Source: an uncultured Bacteroidales bacterium (GTDB lineage: Bacteria; Bacteroidota; Bacteroidia; Bacteroidales; UBA932). Taken from it: a stretch of 64,000 nt of DNA. The notes under the pieces were generated by a model. That model was not told the origin of the DNA. It saw only the letters and a list, made by a program, of their open reading frames with translations, and did no database searches. The position numbers and the translations under genes were made by a program. The stretch covers positions 35,667 to 99,666 of the forward strand of contig CAJOKD010000006.1 in assembly GCA_905235085.1 (NCBI GenBank), read 5' to 3'. Shown in pieces: positions 1 through 7,978 of this stretch. Within the stretch, counting starts at the first letter, position 1, and each line of letters begins with the position of its first letter.

Positions 1-2
1 GG

Positions 3-668
3 GAGGCTGACAACTTGATCCAGGCCGGAGTAGTCACAGTCAACGGTGTTGTCGTTACCGAACTCGGCACCAAGGTCAATGTCCTCAAGGACGACATCCG
101 GTTCAACGGAGAACGACTGAAGGGAGAAGAGAAGGTCTATATAGTTATGAACAAGCCTAAGGGCTTCGTCACCAGCGCAAGCGACCCTCACGCAGAGAAG
201 ACCGTGATGGACCTGCTCAAGGGATGCACTATCAGGGTATTCCCTGTCGGAAGGCTGGACAAGAACACCACAGGTGTCCTGATGTTCACGAATGACGGAG
301 AGATCGCCGAGCAGCTGACCCATCCTTCATACAACAAGAAGAAGATCTACCAGGTGATCCTGGACAAGGCCCTGGATGAAGCTGACAAGGAGAAGATCCT
401 CAACGAAGGCCTCGAGCTCAGCGACGGAGTGATCAAGGCCGACGAGCTCGAATACATCGACGCCGAGGACCACAGGAGGCTCGGTATCGAGATCCATTCC
501 GGCAAGAACCGCATCGTCCGCAGGATATTCGAATCTCTCGGCTACGATGTGAAAGCCCTTGACAGGGTATACTTCGCCGGACTGACCAAGAAGGGTCTGA
601 AGAAAGGTGAATGGAGATATCTCAGCGAGGGCGAAGTGAATGTCCTCAAGATGGGTGCGTATGTCTAG
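3..668 (+). CDS. rluB: rRNA pseudouridine synthase, RsuA/RluB family (5' partial)
   Basis: Isomerises a specific uridine of rRNA (RluB acts on 23S) to pseudouridine in the cytoplasm. The open frame runs off the left edge: residues before the first possible start (TTG at 15) still read as S4 RNA-binding domain (EADNLIQAGVVTVNG), so the true start lies outside the window. After the S4 part comes the catalytic domain with NKPKGFVT and GRLDKNTTG, whose Asp is the family's nucleophile, and the late motif KNRIVRRIFESLGY. It overlaps the start of era by 8 bases, suggesting co-transcription. RluB, RluE, RluF and RsuA cannot be told apart firmly here; the S4 domain argues against RluE. Confidence 0.88.
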   Translation, partial: EADNLIQAGVVTVNGVVVTELGTKVNVLKDDIRFNGERLKGEEKVYIVMNKPKGFVTSASDPHAEKTVMDLLKGCTIRVFPVGRLDKNTTGVLMFTNDGEIAEQLTHPSYNKKKIYQVILDKALDEADKEKILNEGLELSDGVIKADELEYIDAEDHRRLGIEIHSGKNRIVRRIFESLGYDVKALDRVYFAGLTKKGLKKGEWRYLSEGEVNVLKMGAYV

Positions 669-1563
669 TACGGAGATCCACAGCGGACACCGCGCAGGAT
701 TCGTCAACATCATCGGGAATCCGAATGTAGGCAAATCCACGCTTATGAACGCCCTGGTCGGGGAAAAGCTGTCTATCGTGACTGCCAAGGCCCAGACCAC
801 GAGGCACCGCATAATGGGCATCGTCAACACCGACGACTACCAGATAGTGTATTCCGACACCCCCGGTATGCTCAAGCCGAACTACCGGCTGCAGGAGGAT
901 ATGATGAAATTCGTCGATGCCGCCATCGGTGACGCCGACATCATACTCTATGTCACCGACGTGGTGGAGAAGGCTGACAAGAACGGGGATTACATCCAGA
1001 AACTCCAGAGAGTCGATTGCCCCGTGGTCGTAGCCATCAACAAGATAGATATCAGCGACCAGCAGAAAGTCGTGCAGCTGATGAGCTACTGGCAGGACTT
1101 GCTTCCTGAGGCGCTGGTCATACCTGTATCAGCCAAGGAGCGGTTCAACCTCGACAGCGTGCTGAACGCAATCGTAAGCAAGCTGCCGCTGTCTCCGCCC
1201 TGGTTCGACAAGGACCAGTTCACCGACCGCAACCTCCGGTTCTTCGCTTCGGAGATAATACGTAAGAAGATCCTGGAGAATTACAGCCAGGAGATACCTT
1301 ACAGCTGCGAAGTGGCCGTGGAATCGTTCAAGGAAGGAAAAGACAGGTACGAAATCGGTGCAGTGATATACGTGATGCGGGACTCCCAGAAAGGGATCAT
1401 CATCGGCAAGGCAGGTTCCGCCTTGAAGAAGACCGGGACCGAAGCCAGGATCGAGATGGAAGACTTCTTCCAGAAAAAAGTATACCTGCAGCTGTTCGTG
1501 AAAGTGGATGCCGACTGGCGGGAGAACCGCCGCGAACTGAGGAAGTTCGGTTACGAAGAATAG
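661..1563 (+). CDS. era: GTPase Era
   Basis: Ribosome-associated GTPase needed for 16S rRNA and 30S maturation. The G1 motif GNPNVGKST, G3 DTPGM and G4 NKID sit in the N-terminal GTPase domain, and a C-terminal KH domain carries GIIIGKAGSALKK. About 300 residues, the normal length for Era. An in-frame ATG lies at 640, but the ATG at 661 gives the usual short leader before the G domain and only an 8-base overlap with the pseudouridine synthase gene, so I use 661. parC follows after 9 bases. Confidence 0.95.
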   Translation: MSSTEIHSGHRAGFVNIIGNPNVGKSTLMNALVGEKLSIVTAKAQTTRHRIMGIVNTDDYQIVYSDTPGMLKPNYRLQEDMMKFVDAAIGDADIILYVTDVVEKADKNGDYIQKLQRVDCPVVVAINKIDISDQQKVVQLMSYWQDLLPEALVIPVSAKERFNLDSVLNAIVSKLPLSPPWFDKDQFTDRNLRFFASEIIRKKILENYSQEIPYSCEVAVESFKEGKDRYEIGAVIYVMRDSQKGIIIGKAGSALKKTGTEARIEMEDFFQKKVYLQLFVKVDADWRENRRELRKFGYEE

Positions 1564-1572
1564 ACTATATCT

Positions 1573-4284
1573 ATGACAGACGAAAAGGATTATATGGAAA
1601 TCGAGGACGAAGAGCTGAATGAGGCCCCGGTCGAAGAGACCGAAGGAACCGAATCGGGGAAATACGACAGATTGCTCAGTTCCGACAGCAGGAAATACAA
1701 GCTTTCCGGGATGTTCAAGGACTGGTTCCTTGACTATTCCTCGTACGTTATCCTCCAGAGGGCCGTACCGCACATCGTGGATGGCTTGAAGCCGGTACAG
1801 AGGCGAGTCCTTCACGCGATGTACAAGATGGACGACGGCAGCTACACGAAGGTGGCGAATATAGTCGGCCAGGCAATGCAGTACCATCCTCATGGAGACC
1901 AGTCCATACTCGGAGCCCTCGTACAGCTGGGCCAGAAGGGACTTCTTATCGACTGCCAGGGAAACTGGGGCAACATCCTCACAGGCGACAGCAACGCCGC
2001 ACCGCGTTACATCGAAGCCCGGCTCAGCAAGTTCGCGAAGGAAGTGGTTTTCGACCCGAAGATCACCCACTGGATGACCTCATATGACGGACGCAACCAG
2101 GAACCTACCGAACTGCCGGTACGCTTCCCTCTCCTGCTGGCACAAGGCACGGAAGGAATCGCCGTCGGTATGGCATCCAAGATCCTGCCTCACAACTTCA
2201 ACGAACTCCTGGACGCCTCGGTGGCCATCCTCGAAGGCAAGGATTTCACTATCTACCCTGACTTCCCGACCGGTGGAAGCGCTGACTGCAGCAACTACAA
2301 GGACGGCGCCAGGGGTGGCAGCGTGAAGGTCCGCGCGAAGATCGAGAAGATTGACAAGAACACGCTGGCCATAACCGAGATACCTTACGGCAAGACTTCG
2401 GAGGTCATCAAGGATTCCATAATCAGGGCTAAGGAGAAAGGCAAGATCAAGATCAAGAAGATCGAGGATATGACCACCGAAAAGGTCGAAATCATCATCC
2501 ACCTGCCTAATGACGTTTCTCCGGACAAGACCATCGACGCTCTCTATGCCTTCACGGACTGCGAATACAACATCGCACCGAATGCTTGCGTCATCGTCGA
2601 CGACAAGCCTCAGTTCCTCAGTGTCAAGGACATATTGATCTACGACACCAACCACACCAGGGACCTCCTGAAGTGGCAGCTCGAAATCCGGCTGGGTGAG
2701 CTCGAAGACGAATGGCACTACGATTCCCTTGAAAGGATATTCTTCGAGAACCGGGTGTACAAGATCCTGGAGCAGGACCAGAAATCCTGGGAGGAGCAGC
2801 TGCAGGACGTATTCGCCGAGATGAAGAACTATCAGGACCTCCTCCGCCGCGAAATCGTAATGGACGATATCCACAAACTGGTCGAGAAGCCTGTCCGCAA
2901 GATTTCCAAGTTCGACACCAAGACGATGGACGAAAAGATACTCGCCATCGAGGCCGAGATGGAAAAGGTGCGCGGGAACATAGAGAACATCACCGGATAC
3001 ACAATCGACTGGTTCAAGGGTCTCAAGCAGAAATACGGCAAGCCGTTCAAGCGCCTTACCGAAATCTCCGCCTTCGAAACCATCGCCGTCACCAAGGTGG
3101 TCAGCAACAACGCCAAGCTGTATGCCAACTACGCTGAAGGATTCGTAGGCCTCAACCTGAAGAAGGATGACAACGGTGAATTCGTAAGCGAATGCTCAGA
3201 CCTTTCGGAGATACTCGTGATCGCCAAGGACGGCAAATACAGGATCACCAAGGTTACTGACAAGGCCTTCTTCTGGAAGGATCTCCTGTTCGTAGGCGTA
3301 TTCAACCGCGGCGACACCAGGACGATCTACAACGTCATCTACAGGGACGGGAAGAGCAGCCTGTCCTACGCCAAGAGATTCGCCATAACCAGCGTCACCA
3401 GGGACAAGGACTACGACATCACAACCGGTGCCGAAGGATCCAAGATCCTCTGGTTCAGCGCAAACCACAACGGTGAAGCGGAAGCCGTGAGGATCTACCT
3501 CAGGCCTCGTCCGAAGCTCAAGAAGACCCAGCTTGAATATGACTTCTCCACTCTCGCGATCAAGGGAAAGGTTTCCCGCGGAAACCTCGTATCCAAGAAC
3601 CCTATTTCGAGGATACAGCTCAAGAGCAAGGGTGTGTCCACCATCGGAGGCAAGGACATCTGGTACGATGCCGACATCCAGAAGCTCAACGACGAACAGA
3701 GGGGTCTCTACCTCGGAGAGTTCGGGCCGGAAGACAAGGTACTGGCAATCTTCAAGGACGGTACGTTCTACACGACCTCGTTCGACGTATCCAACCGTTA
3801 CCAGGGGCAGGTCCTCAGGATCGAGAAGTTCGACCCGGACAAGACCTTCACCGCCCTGTATTATGACGCTGCCGCCAAGGCATTCTATGTCAAGAGGTTC
3901 AGCTTCGTACTGAGCGACAACACCCCCCAGTCGTTCATCGCTCCTGGAGCCAAGTCATACCTGGTGGACATCTCCGACGACAGACATCCGCAGTTCCAGG
4001 TGACGTTCGGCAAGAAATACGAGCATAGGGATCCGGAGAATATCGACGCCGAGGAATATATCGCCAAGAAAGGCTACACCGCCAAGGGTAAGAAATGCCA
4101 TCAGTACGATGTCAAGAAAGTCAAGTTCGTAGAACCTGCACCGGTAGAGGATAAGCCTGTGGCGGAGATGCCTGAGCCGGAGGATACCCCTCTCGACATC
4201 ATCGAACCTGGCTTCGGAGCCAAGCTTCCGGACATCGACGACATCCCGGACATCGGAGAAATCGAAGAACCCACCCTGTTCTGA
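1573..4284 (+). CDS. parC: DNA topoisomerase IV subunit A (ParC-like)
   Basis: Type IIA topoisomerase subunit that breaks and rejoins DNA, chiefly for decatenation. The breakage-reunion domain begins near residue 45; PHIVDGLKPVQRRVLH and QAMQYHPHGDQSI are conserved, and the catalytic Tyr is in APRYIEARL near residue 145. The C-terminal half is a set of degenerate blades rather than clear GyrA boxes, and the tail from about residue 855 is acidic and proline-rich. At 903 residues it has the length usual for the Bacteroidota ParC-type subunit. No parE lies next to it. GyrA is the alternative; the long acidic tail and missing GyrA box favour ParC. Confidence 0.9.
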   Translation: MTDEKDYMEIEDEELNEAPVEETEGTESGKYDRLLSSDSRKYKLSGMFKDWFLDYSSYVILQRAVPHIVDGLKPVQRRVLHAMYKMDDGSYTKVANIVGQAMQYHPHGDQSILGALVQLGQKGLLIDCQGNWGNILTGDSNAAPRYIEARLSKFAKEVVFDPKITHWMTSYDGRNQEPTELPVRFPLLLAQGTEGIAVGMASKILPHNFNELLDASVAILEGKDFTIYPDFPTGGSADCSNYKDGARGGSVKVRAKIEKIDKNTLAITEIPYGKTSEVIKDSIIRAKEKGKIKIKKIEDMTTEKVEIIIHLPNDVSPDKTIDALYAFTDCEYNIAPNACVIVDDKPQFLSVKDILIYDTNHTRDLLKWQLEIRLGELEDEWHYDSLERIFFENRVYKILEQDQKSWEEQLQDVFAEMKNYQDLLRREIVMDDIHKLVEKPVRKISKFDTKTMDEKILAIEAEMEKVRGNIENITGYTIDWFKGLKQKYGKPFKRLTEISAFETIAVTKVVSNNAKLYANYAEGFVGLNLKKDDNGEFVSECSDLSEILVIAKDGKYRITKVTDKAFFWKDLLFVGVFNRGDTRTIYNVIYRDGKSSLSYAKRFAITSVTRDKDYDITTGAEGSKILWFSANHNGEAEAVRIYLRPRPKLKKTQLEYDFSTLAIKGKVSRGNLVSKNPISRIQLKSKGVSTIGGKDIWYDADIQKLNDEQRGLYLGEFGPEDKVLAIFKDGTFYTTSFDVSNRYQGQVLRIEKFDPDKTFTALYYDAAAKAFYVKRFSFVLSDNTPQSFIAPGAKSYLVDISDDRHPQFQVTFGKKYEHRDPENIDAEEYIAKKGYTAKGKKCHQYDVKKVKFVEPAPVEDKPVAEMPEPEDTPLDIIEPGFGAKLPDIDDIPDIGEIEEPTLF

Positions 4285-4288
4285 TGCC

Positions 4289-4816
4289 ATGGACTGCAAC
4301 ATCGCACTGACAGGCTTCATGGGAAGCGGCAAGACAAGTGTCGGGAAGGAGCTCAAGAAACTCCTTCCGGACCTTGAACTGATAGACCTGGATTCCTACA
4401 TCGAGGCCATGACGGGCACCTCCATCCCGGACATATTCAGTTCCGAGGGGGAGGATGCTTTCAGGAATATGGAAAAGATGGCGCTCCAGGATATATTCGA
4501 TACCAACGAGATGCTGGGGACCAATTCCATCCTGGCACTCGGTGGAGGTACCGTCCTGACGGATGCCTGCCGCAGGATGGTCAGGCGCAGCTGCAAGTGT
4601 TTCTACCTGCGGGCATCTCTTGAAACCCTGGTTTCCAATCTCAAGGAAGAAGCCGGGAACCGTCCTCTGCTCAAATCCGGGAAGGACCTACGAAGCACTG
4701 TAAAAGGTCTTATGGAGCTCAGGGGGCCGGTGTACGAAAGTGCCGCACACTACGTAATAGACATCGACGGCAAAACCCCTACCGAGATTGCCGTCGATAT
4801 CGTCACTTCTCTGTAA
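4289..4816 (+). CDS. aroK: Shikimate kinase
   Basis: Phosphorylates shikimate to shikimate-3-phosphate in aromatic amino acid synthesis. The P-loop is GFMGSGKTSVG (about residues 9-19). Shikimate contacts are provided by DLDSYIE, LALGGGTVL and the lid region with NRPLLK. Length of 175 residues is standard. It starts 4 bases after the parC stop and is probably the last gene of the rluB-era-parC-aroK run; a repeat-rich intergenic follows. The second aromatic pathway gene in the window, aroE, is 5 kb away, and the pigment cluster here consumes tyrosine. Confidence 0.95.
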   Translation: MDCNIALTGFMGSGKTSVGKELKKLLPDLELIDLDSYIEAMTGTSIPDIFSSEGEDAFRNMEKMALQDIFDTNEMLGTNSILALGGGTVLTDACRRMVRRSCKCFYLRASLETLVSNLKEEAGNRPLLKSGKDLRSTVKGLMELRGPVYESAAHYVIDIDGKTPTEIAVDIVTSL

Positions 4817-4845
4817 TATTTACATCGCATCATCTCTGATTTGAC

Positions 4846-5061
4846 CGTCATCCCCGGCTCGACCGGGAATCTCCCGTCATTCCTGACCTGTTCGGGAATC
4901 CCATGCGTCAGTGGCTGCAACACCGGGCGCTTGCTGCTTCGCAGCCCTGTACGGGTAAATGCGCCCTAACGTTGCAGCCAACTGCCGTCTACCGCCCGTC
5001 ATCTCCGGCTTGTCCGGGAATCCAGATTGCCGATCGTAGCCGGCAATGACGCTGCAATGAC
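4846..5061. repeat. Composite intergenic repeat, copy A
   Basis: The 268 bases between aroK and the convergent RNA methyltransferase gene are almost wholly repeat. REP-like palindromic units of the form CGTCATCCCCGGC...GGGAATC occur at about 4846-4873, 4874-4901 and 4994-5022. Between them lies a 74-bp core (4914-4987) that recurs base for base at 56171-56244. A further palindrome, ATTGCCG...CGGCAAT, lies near 5026-5047. The core folds on paper as an outer stem GGCTGCAAC/GTTGCAGCC, a second stem GGGCGC/GCGCCC, and two inner hairpins (GCTGC-TTC-GCAGC and CCC-TGTAC-GGG). No protein is encoded. Confidence 0.85.
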
Positions 5062-5084
5062 GGATAGCTGCGGCTGAGTAGCAA

Positions 5085-5888
5085 TTATTTACCGGAAGGC
5101 TGTCTCTGGCGGACGGCTTCGAAGAGAAGTACTGCGGCGGAAACCGACACATTCAGCGAGTCCAGCTCTCCCAGCATAGGAATACGTATATGGGCATCGG
5201 CTGCCTCGCGCCAGCGGTCCGTGAGACCGGTAGATTCAGTCCCCATAACTATGGCCACGGGACCTTTCATATCAGCGTCGTAATACAAGTCCGAATCCTG
5301 GAGCTGAGCCGTCAGTATCCTGATACCTTTCGATTTCAGCCAGGCAATGGTCTCCTCCGACCCGGCTGCGACCACCTGCCTTGAAAAGACCGCACCGATA
5401 CTGGCCCGTATGAGATTCGGGTTGAACAAGTCCGTGAGCGGGTCGCATATTATCACTGCATCGGCTCCGGCAGCGTCCGCACTCCTCAGTACGGCTCCCA
5501 GGTTGCCCGGCTTCTCCACACTTTCCAGGACTGCCACCAGCGGGTTCGCACCCAACTCGATTCCATCCAGGGTGCGCTCCTTGAACTTGACCTCAGCCAC
5601 GATGCCTTCGGTGCCTCCCCTGTAAGCTATCTTTCCATAGACATCCCGGCTTACATAGACGATCCTGCAATCCTTCCCGGACAGCAAGACCGAAAGGTCC
5701 TCCTCTCCGAATATCTCGGGACAGACGAACAAGGTGTCCGGCTCGAAGCCGGCGTTCAGGCAATGGCCTATCTCGCGTCTGCCTTCGACGACGAAAAGCC
5801 CCCGCTCGCGGCGCAGACGGGATTTCTCCTGCAATGCAAGCAGATCCTTGACCTTAGGATTCTGTGCTGATGTGATACGCTCAATCAT
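5085..5888 (-). CDS. TrmH/SpoU family RNA 2'-O-methyltransferase
   Basis: SPOUT-class methyltransferase that methylates a ribose 2'-OH of rRNA or tRNA using S-adenosylmethionine. The N-terminal substrate-binding part (residues 1-95) begins ITSAQNPKVK and carries a FVVEGRREI segment typical of RlmB/TsnR-like enzymes. The trefoil-knot motifs are ENPG-type VEKPGNLGAVLRSADA, VAIVMGTESTGL and LGELDSLNVSVSAAVLLFEA. Length 267 residues. The target base cannot be assigned. It starts 12 bases after the apparent true end of the small envelope gene upstream and reads toward aroK, with the composite repeat between them. Confidence 0.88.
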   Translation of the reverse strand: MIERITSAQNPKVKDLLALQEKSRLRRERGLFVVEGRREIGHCLNAGFEPDTLFVCPEIFGEEDLSVLLSGKDCRIVYVSRDVYGKIAYRGGTEGIVAEVKFKERTLDGIELGANPLVAVLESVEKPGNLGAVLRSADAAGADAVIICDPLTDLFNPNLIRASIGAVFSRQVVAAGSEETIAWLKSKGIRILTAQLQDSDLYYDADMKGPVAIVMGTESTGLTDRWREAADAHIRIPMLGELDSLNVSVSAAVLLFEAVRQRQPSGK

Positions 5889-5963
5889 CTTTCAATGTCC
5901 TATTCGTACTCGATCGCCACCTTGATAAGCTTGAACTTGCTGACCATACCGGTAGGGATAAGC

Positions 5964-6311
5964 CTAGTCCTTGACCATGAATATGGTCTGCTCTACCAGC
6001 TCGTCCATCAGCTTGCCCTTCATCTCGTAGTGGAAACCATCCTGGGACTCAGCGTAATACAGATTCTGGAACTTCTCGTTCTCTGCTATTCCGTCCTTGG
6101 GATTGGCGATGAAGTACATACGGTAGGTACCATCCGGGATGCGGATGATGTTGAACATATTGATGAGCTCCATCCCGAAATCCTGGTTGGATACGATCTC
6201 TACAGGCGGCTCGGGGAAACTCACGCCTACCGGAGCCTTGCATCTGCCGCTGAAGAACACCACCGCGGCGACAGCGCAGGCGATGGCGCAGAGAAGAAGT
6301 ATTCGCTTCAT
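5964..6311 (-). CDS. Small secreted or membrane-anchored protein, probably frameshifted near its end
   Basis: Unrecognised 115-residue protein. A hydrophobic N-terminal segment (about residues 3-21) looks like a signal peptide or anchor; there is no proper lipobox. The body holds GTYRMYFIANPKDG and NLYYAESQDGFHYEMKGK, a pattern that resembles the beta-propeller repeats of glycosidase-like proteins, but it is too short to be one. The reading frame stops at TAG (5964-5966). In the +1 frame directly after it, 20 further codons ending IKVAIEYE run to a stop at 5900, only 12 bases before the next gene. One extra base therefore appears to have cut the natural C-terminus. It lies between lysS and the RNA methyltransferase gene, all on the minus strand. 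Confidence 0.6.
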   Translation of the reverse strand: MKRILLLCAIACAVAAVVFFSGRCKAPVGVSFPEPPVEIVSNQDFGMELINMFNIIRIPDGTYRMYFIANPKDGIAENEKFQNLYYAESQDGFHYEMKGKLMDELVEQTIFMVKD

Positions 6312-6333
6312 AAAGATATGAGTTTTAGAGGCG

Positions 6334-7872
6334 TTATGCCTCTGCTTCTTTCTTCAGGGCTTTCTCAGGACGCATCTGCGGGAAGAAGAGCACATCCTGG
6401 ACAGTGGTCTGACCGGTCATGAACATAGTCAGCCTGTCGATGCCCATACCCAGTCCAGAAGTAGGAGGCATTCCATATTCCAGCGCCCGGACGAAATCGT
6501 AGTCGATGAACATAGCCTCGTCGTCGCCGTGGCTCTTGAGGGCGGCCTGCTCCTCGAACCTTTCGAGCTGGTCAATAGGATCGTTGAGCTCGGAATACGC
6601 ATTGGCGAGTTCCTTCCCACAGACGAAGAGTTCGAAACGTTCGGTCAGGTCCGGATTCTCCCTGTGCCTCTTCGTAAGAGGAGACATGGATACAGGATAG
6701 TCGATTATGTACGTCGGTTCTACCAGGTGCTTTTCGCAGTACTGTCCGAATATGGCATCGATCAGCTTCCCTTCTCCCATAGTAGGATCGAACTCGACCC
6801 CGAGTTTGGTGCAAGTCGCACGAAGTTCATCGACACCCATCCCGGCCACGTCTACACCTGCATATTCCTTGATAGCCTGGAGGATAGGAATGCGGCGGTA
6901 GCCGGCCTTGAAATCGATCTCGTTCTCCCCTATCTTGACCTTGGTCGTACCGTGGAGATTCAAGGCTATCTTCTCGAGCATCTTCTCCACGAATTCCATC
7001 ATCCAGATATAGTCCTTGTAAGCGACGTAAATCTCCATACAGGTGAACTCGGGATTGTGGGTCTTGTCCATTCCTTCGTTGCGGAAATCCTTCGCGAACT
7101 CGTAGACCCCGCTGTAGCCTCCCACGATCAGCCTCTTCAGGAACAGCTCGTTGGCTATCCTCATATACAGGTCGATGTCCAGAGCATTGTGATGAGTGAT
7201 GAACGGCCTGGCCGTAGCGCCTCCCGGAATCGACTGCAGGATAGGAGTTTCCACCTCGAGGCAGCCGGCCTCGTTGAAATACTCGCGCATCGTAGCGATG
7301 ATCTTGGCCCTCTGGACGAATACGTCACGGACCTGAGGATTGACGATCAGGTCCACATACCTCTGACGGTACCTCAGCTCAGGGTCGGAGAAGCCGTCAT
7401 AGACATTGCCCTCGGCATCGGTCTTGACTATAGGAAGCACCCTAAGGGACTTGCTCAGTACGGTAAGTTCCTTTGCGTGGACACTCAGCTGGCCGGTCTG
7501 GGTAATGAAGGCGAAGCCCTTGATACCGATGATGTCTCCGATATCCAGAAGCTTCTTCCAGACAGTATTGTACATCGTCTTGTCCTCTCCAGGGCAGATT
7601 TCATCCCGTTTGACATAGATCTGGATCCTGCCTGTTGCATCCTGGAGCTCTCCGAAGGAAGCCGCTCCCATGATCCTGCGTGACATTATCCTTCCCGCAA
7701 TGCACACTTCCTGGAAATTCCCTTTTTCCGGGTCATACCCGTCCTCGATTTCCTTGGCCGAGGCATTGACCGGATACAGTGGCGCCGGATAAGGATTGAT
7801 GCCCAATTCCCTTAACTTTGCAAGAGACTCGCGCCTGATTATCTCCTGCTCGCTGAGTTCGATGTTAGCCAT
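6334..7872 (-). CDS. lysS: Lysyl-tRNA synthetase, class II
   Basis: Charges tRNA-Lys with lysine in the cytoplasm. An N-terminal OB-fold anticodon-binding domain (about residues 50-170) precedes the class II catalytic domain. Motif 2 is seen in the FRNEGMD region and motif 3 in GLGMGIDRLTMFMT near the end. Start: the frame could extend to a TTG at 7893, but ATG at 7872 gives the usual MANIELSEQE beginning. A 5' hairpin and a divergent promoter lie upstream. About 512 residues, normal for bacterial LysS. Confidence 0.95.
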   Translation of the reverse strand: MANIELSEQEIIRRESLAKLRELGINPYPAPLYPVNASAKEIEDGYDPEKGNFQEVCIAGRIMSRRIMGAASFGELQDATGRIQIYVKRDEICPGEDKTMYNTVWKKLLDIGDIIGIKGFAFITQTGQLSVHAKELTVLSKSLRVLPIVKTDAEGNVYDGFSDPELRYRQRYVDLIVNPQVRDVFVQRAKIIATMREYFNEAGCLEVETPILQSIPGGATARPFITHHNALDIDLYMRIANELFLKRLIVGGYSGVYEFAKDFRNEGMDKTHNPEFTCMEIYVAYKDYIWMMEFVEKMLEKIALNLHGTTKVKIGENEIDFKAGYRRIPILQAIKEYAGVDVAGMGVDELRATCTKLGVEFDPTMGEGKLIDAIFGQYCEKHLVEPTYIIDYPVSMSPLTKRHRENPDLTERFELFVCGKELANAYSELNDPIDQLERFEEQAALKSHGDDEAMFIDYDFVRALEYGMPPTSGLGMGIDRLTMFMTGQTTVQDVLFFPQMRPEKALKKEAEA

Positions 7873-7895
7873 ATCTTGTCGGTTTGTTTTCAATC

Positions 7896-7917
7896 AAAAA
7901 GGCCGTTCGGCGGCCTT
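7896..7917 (-). promoter_or_regulatory. Hairpin with T-tract in the lysS 5' leader
   Basis: On the minus strand a perfect 7-bp stem, AAGGCCG/CGGCCTT around a short loop, is followed directly by TTTTTG and then, 24 bases on, by the lysS ATG. It has the form of an intrinsic terminator, yet it begins at the predicted transcription start. It may be a 5'-end stabilising hairpin, an attenuator, or the terminator of stray minus-strand transcripts. Confidence 0.5.
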
Positions 7918-7923
7918 AATATG

Positions 7924-7931
7924 CAAAAATA
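7924..7931 (-). promoter_or_regulatory. lysS promoter, -7 box
   Basis: CAAAAATA on the plus strand reads TATTTTTG on the minus strand, an exact match to the Bacteroidota -7 consensus TAnnTTTG. I see no strong -33 TTG at the right spacing. Predicted start of RNA is about 7917. Confidence 0.55.
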
Positions 7932-7964
7932 CTACTTTTAATTCACATTCTGAAATTAAATCCT

Positions 7965-7972
7965 TATCTTTG
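7965..7972 (+). promoter_or_regulatory. recJ promoter, -7 box (near-leaderless)
   Basis: TATCTTTG matches TAnnTTTG and ends only 6 bases before the recJ ATG at 7979, so RNA should begin at or next to the start codon. It stands back to back with the lysS promoter, 33 bases away. Confidence 0.6.
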
Positions 7973-7978
7973 TGTATT

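Noticed and set aside
6529..7683. 384-codon open frame on the plus strand opposite lysS
   Set aside because: Antisense to a certain lysS; no domain, and high-GC third positions of lysS explain the open frame.
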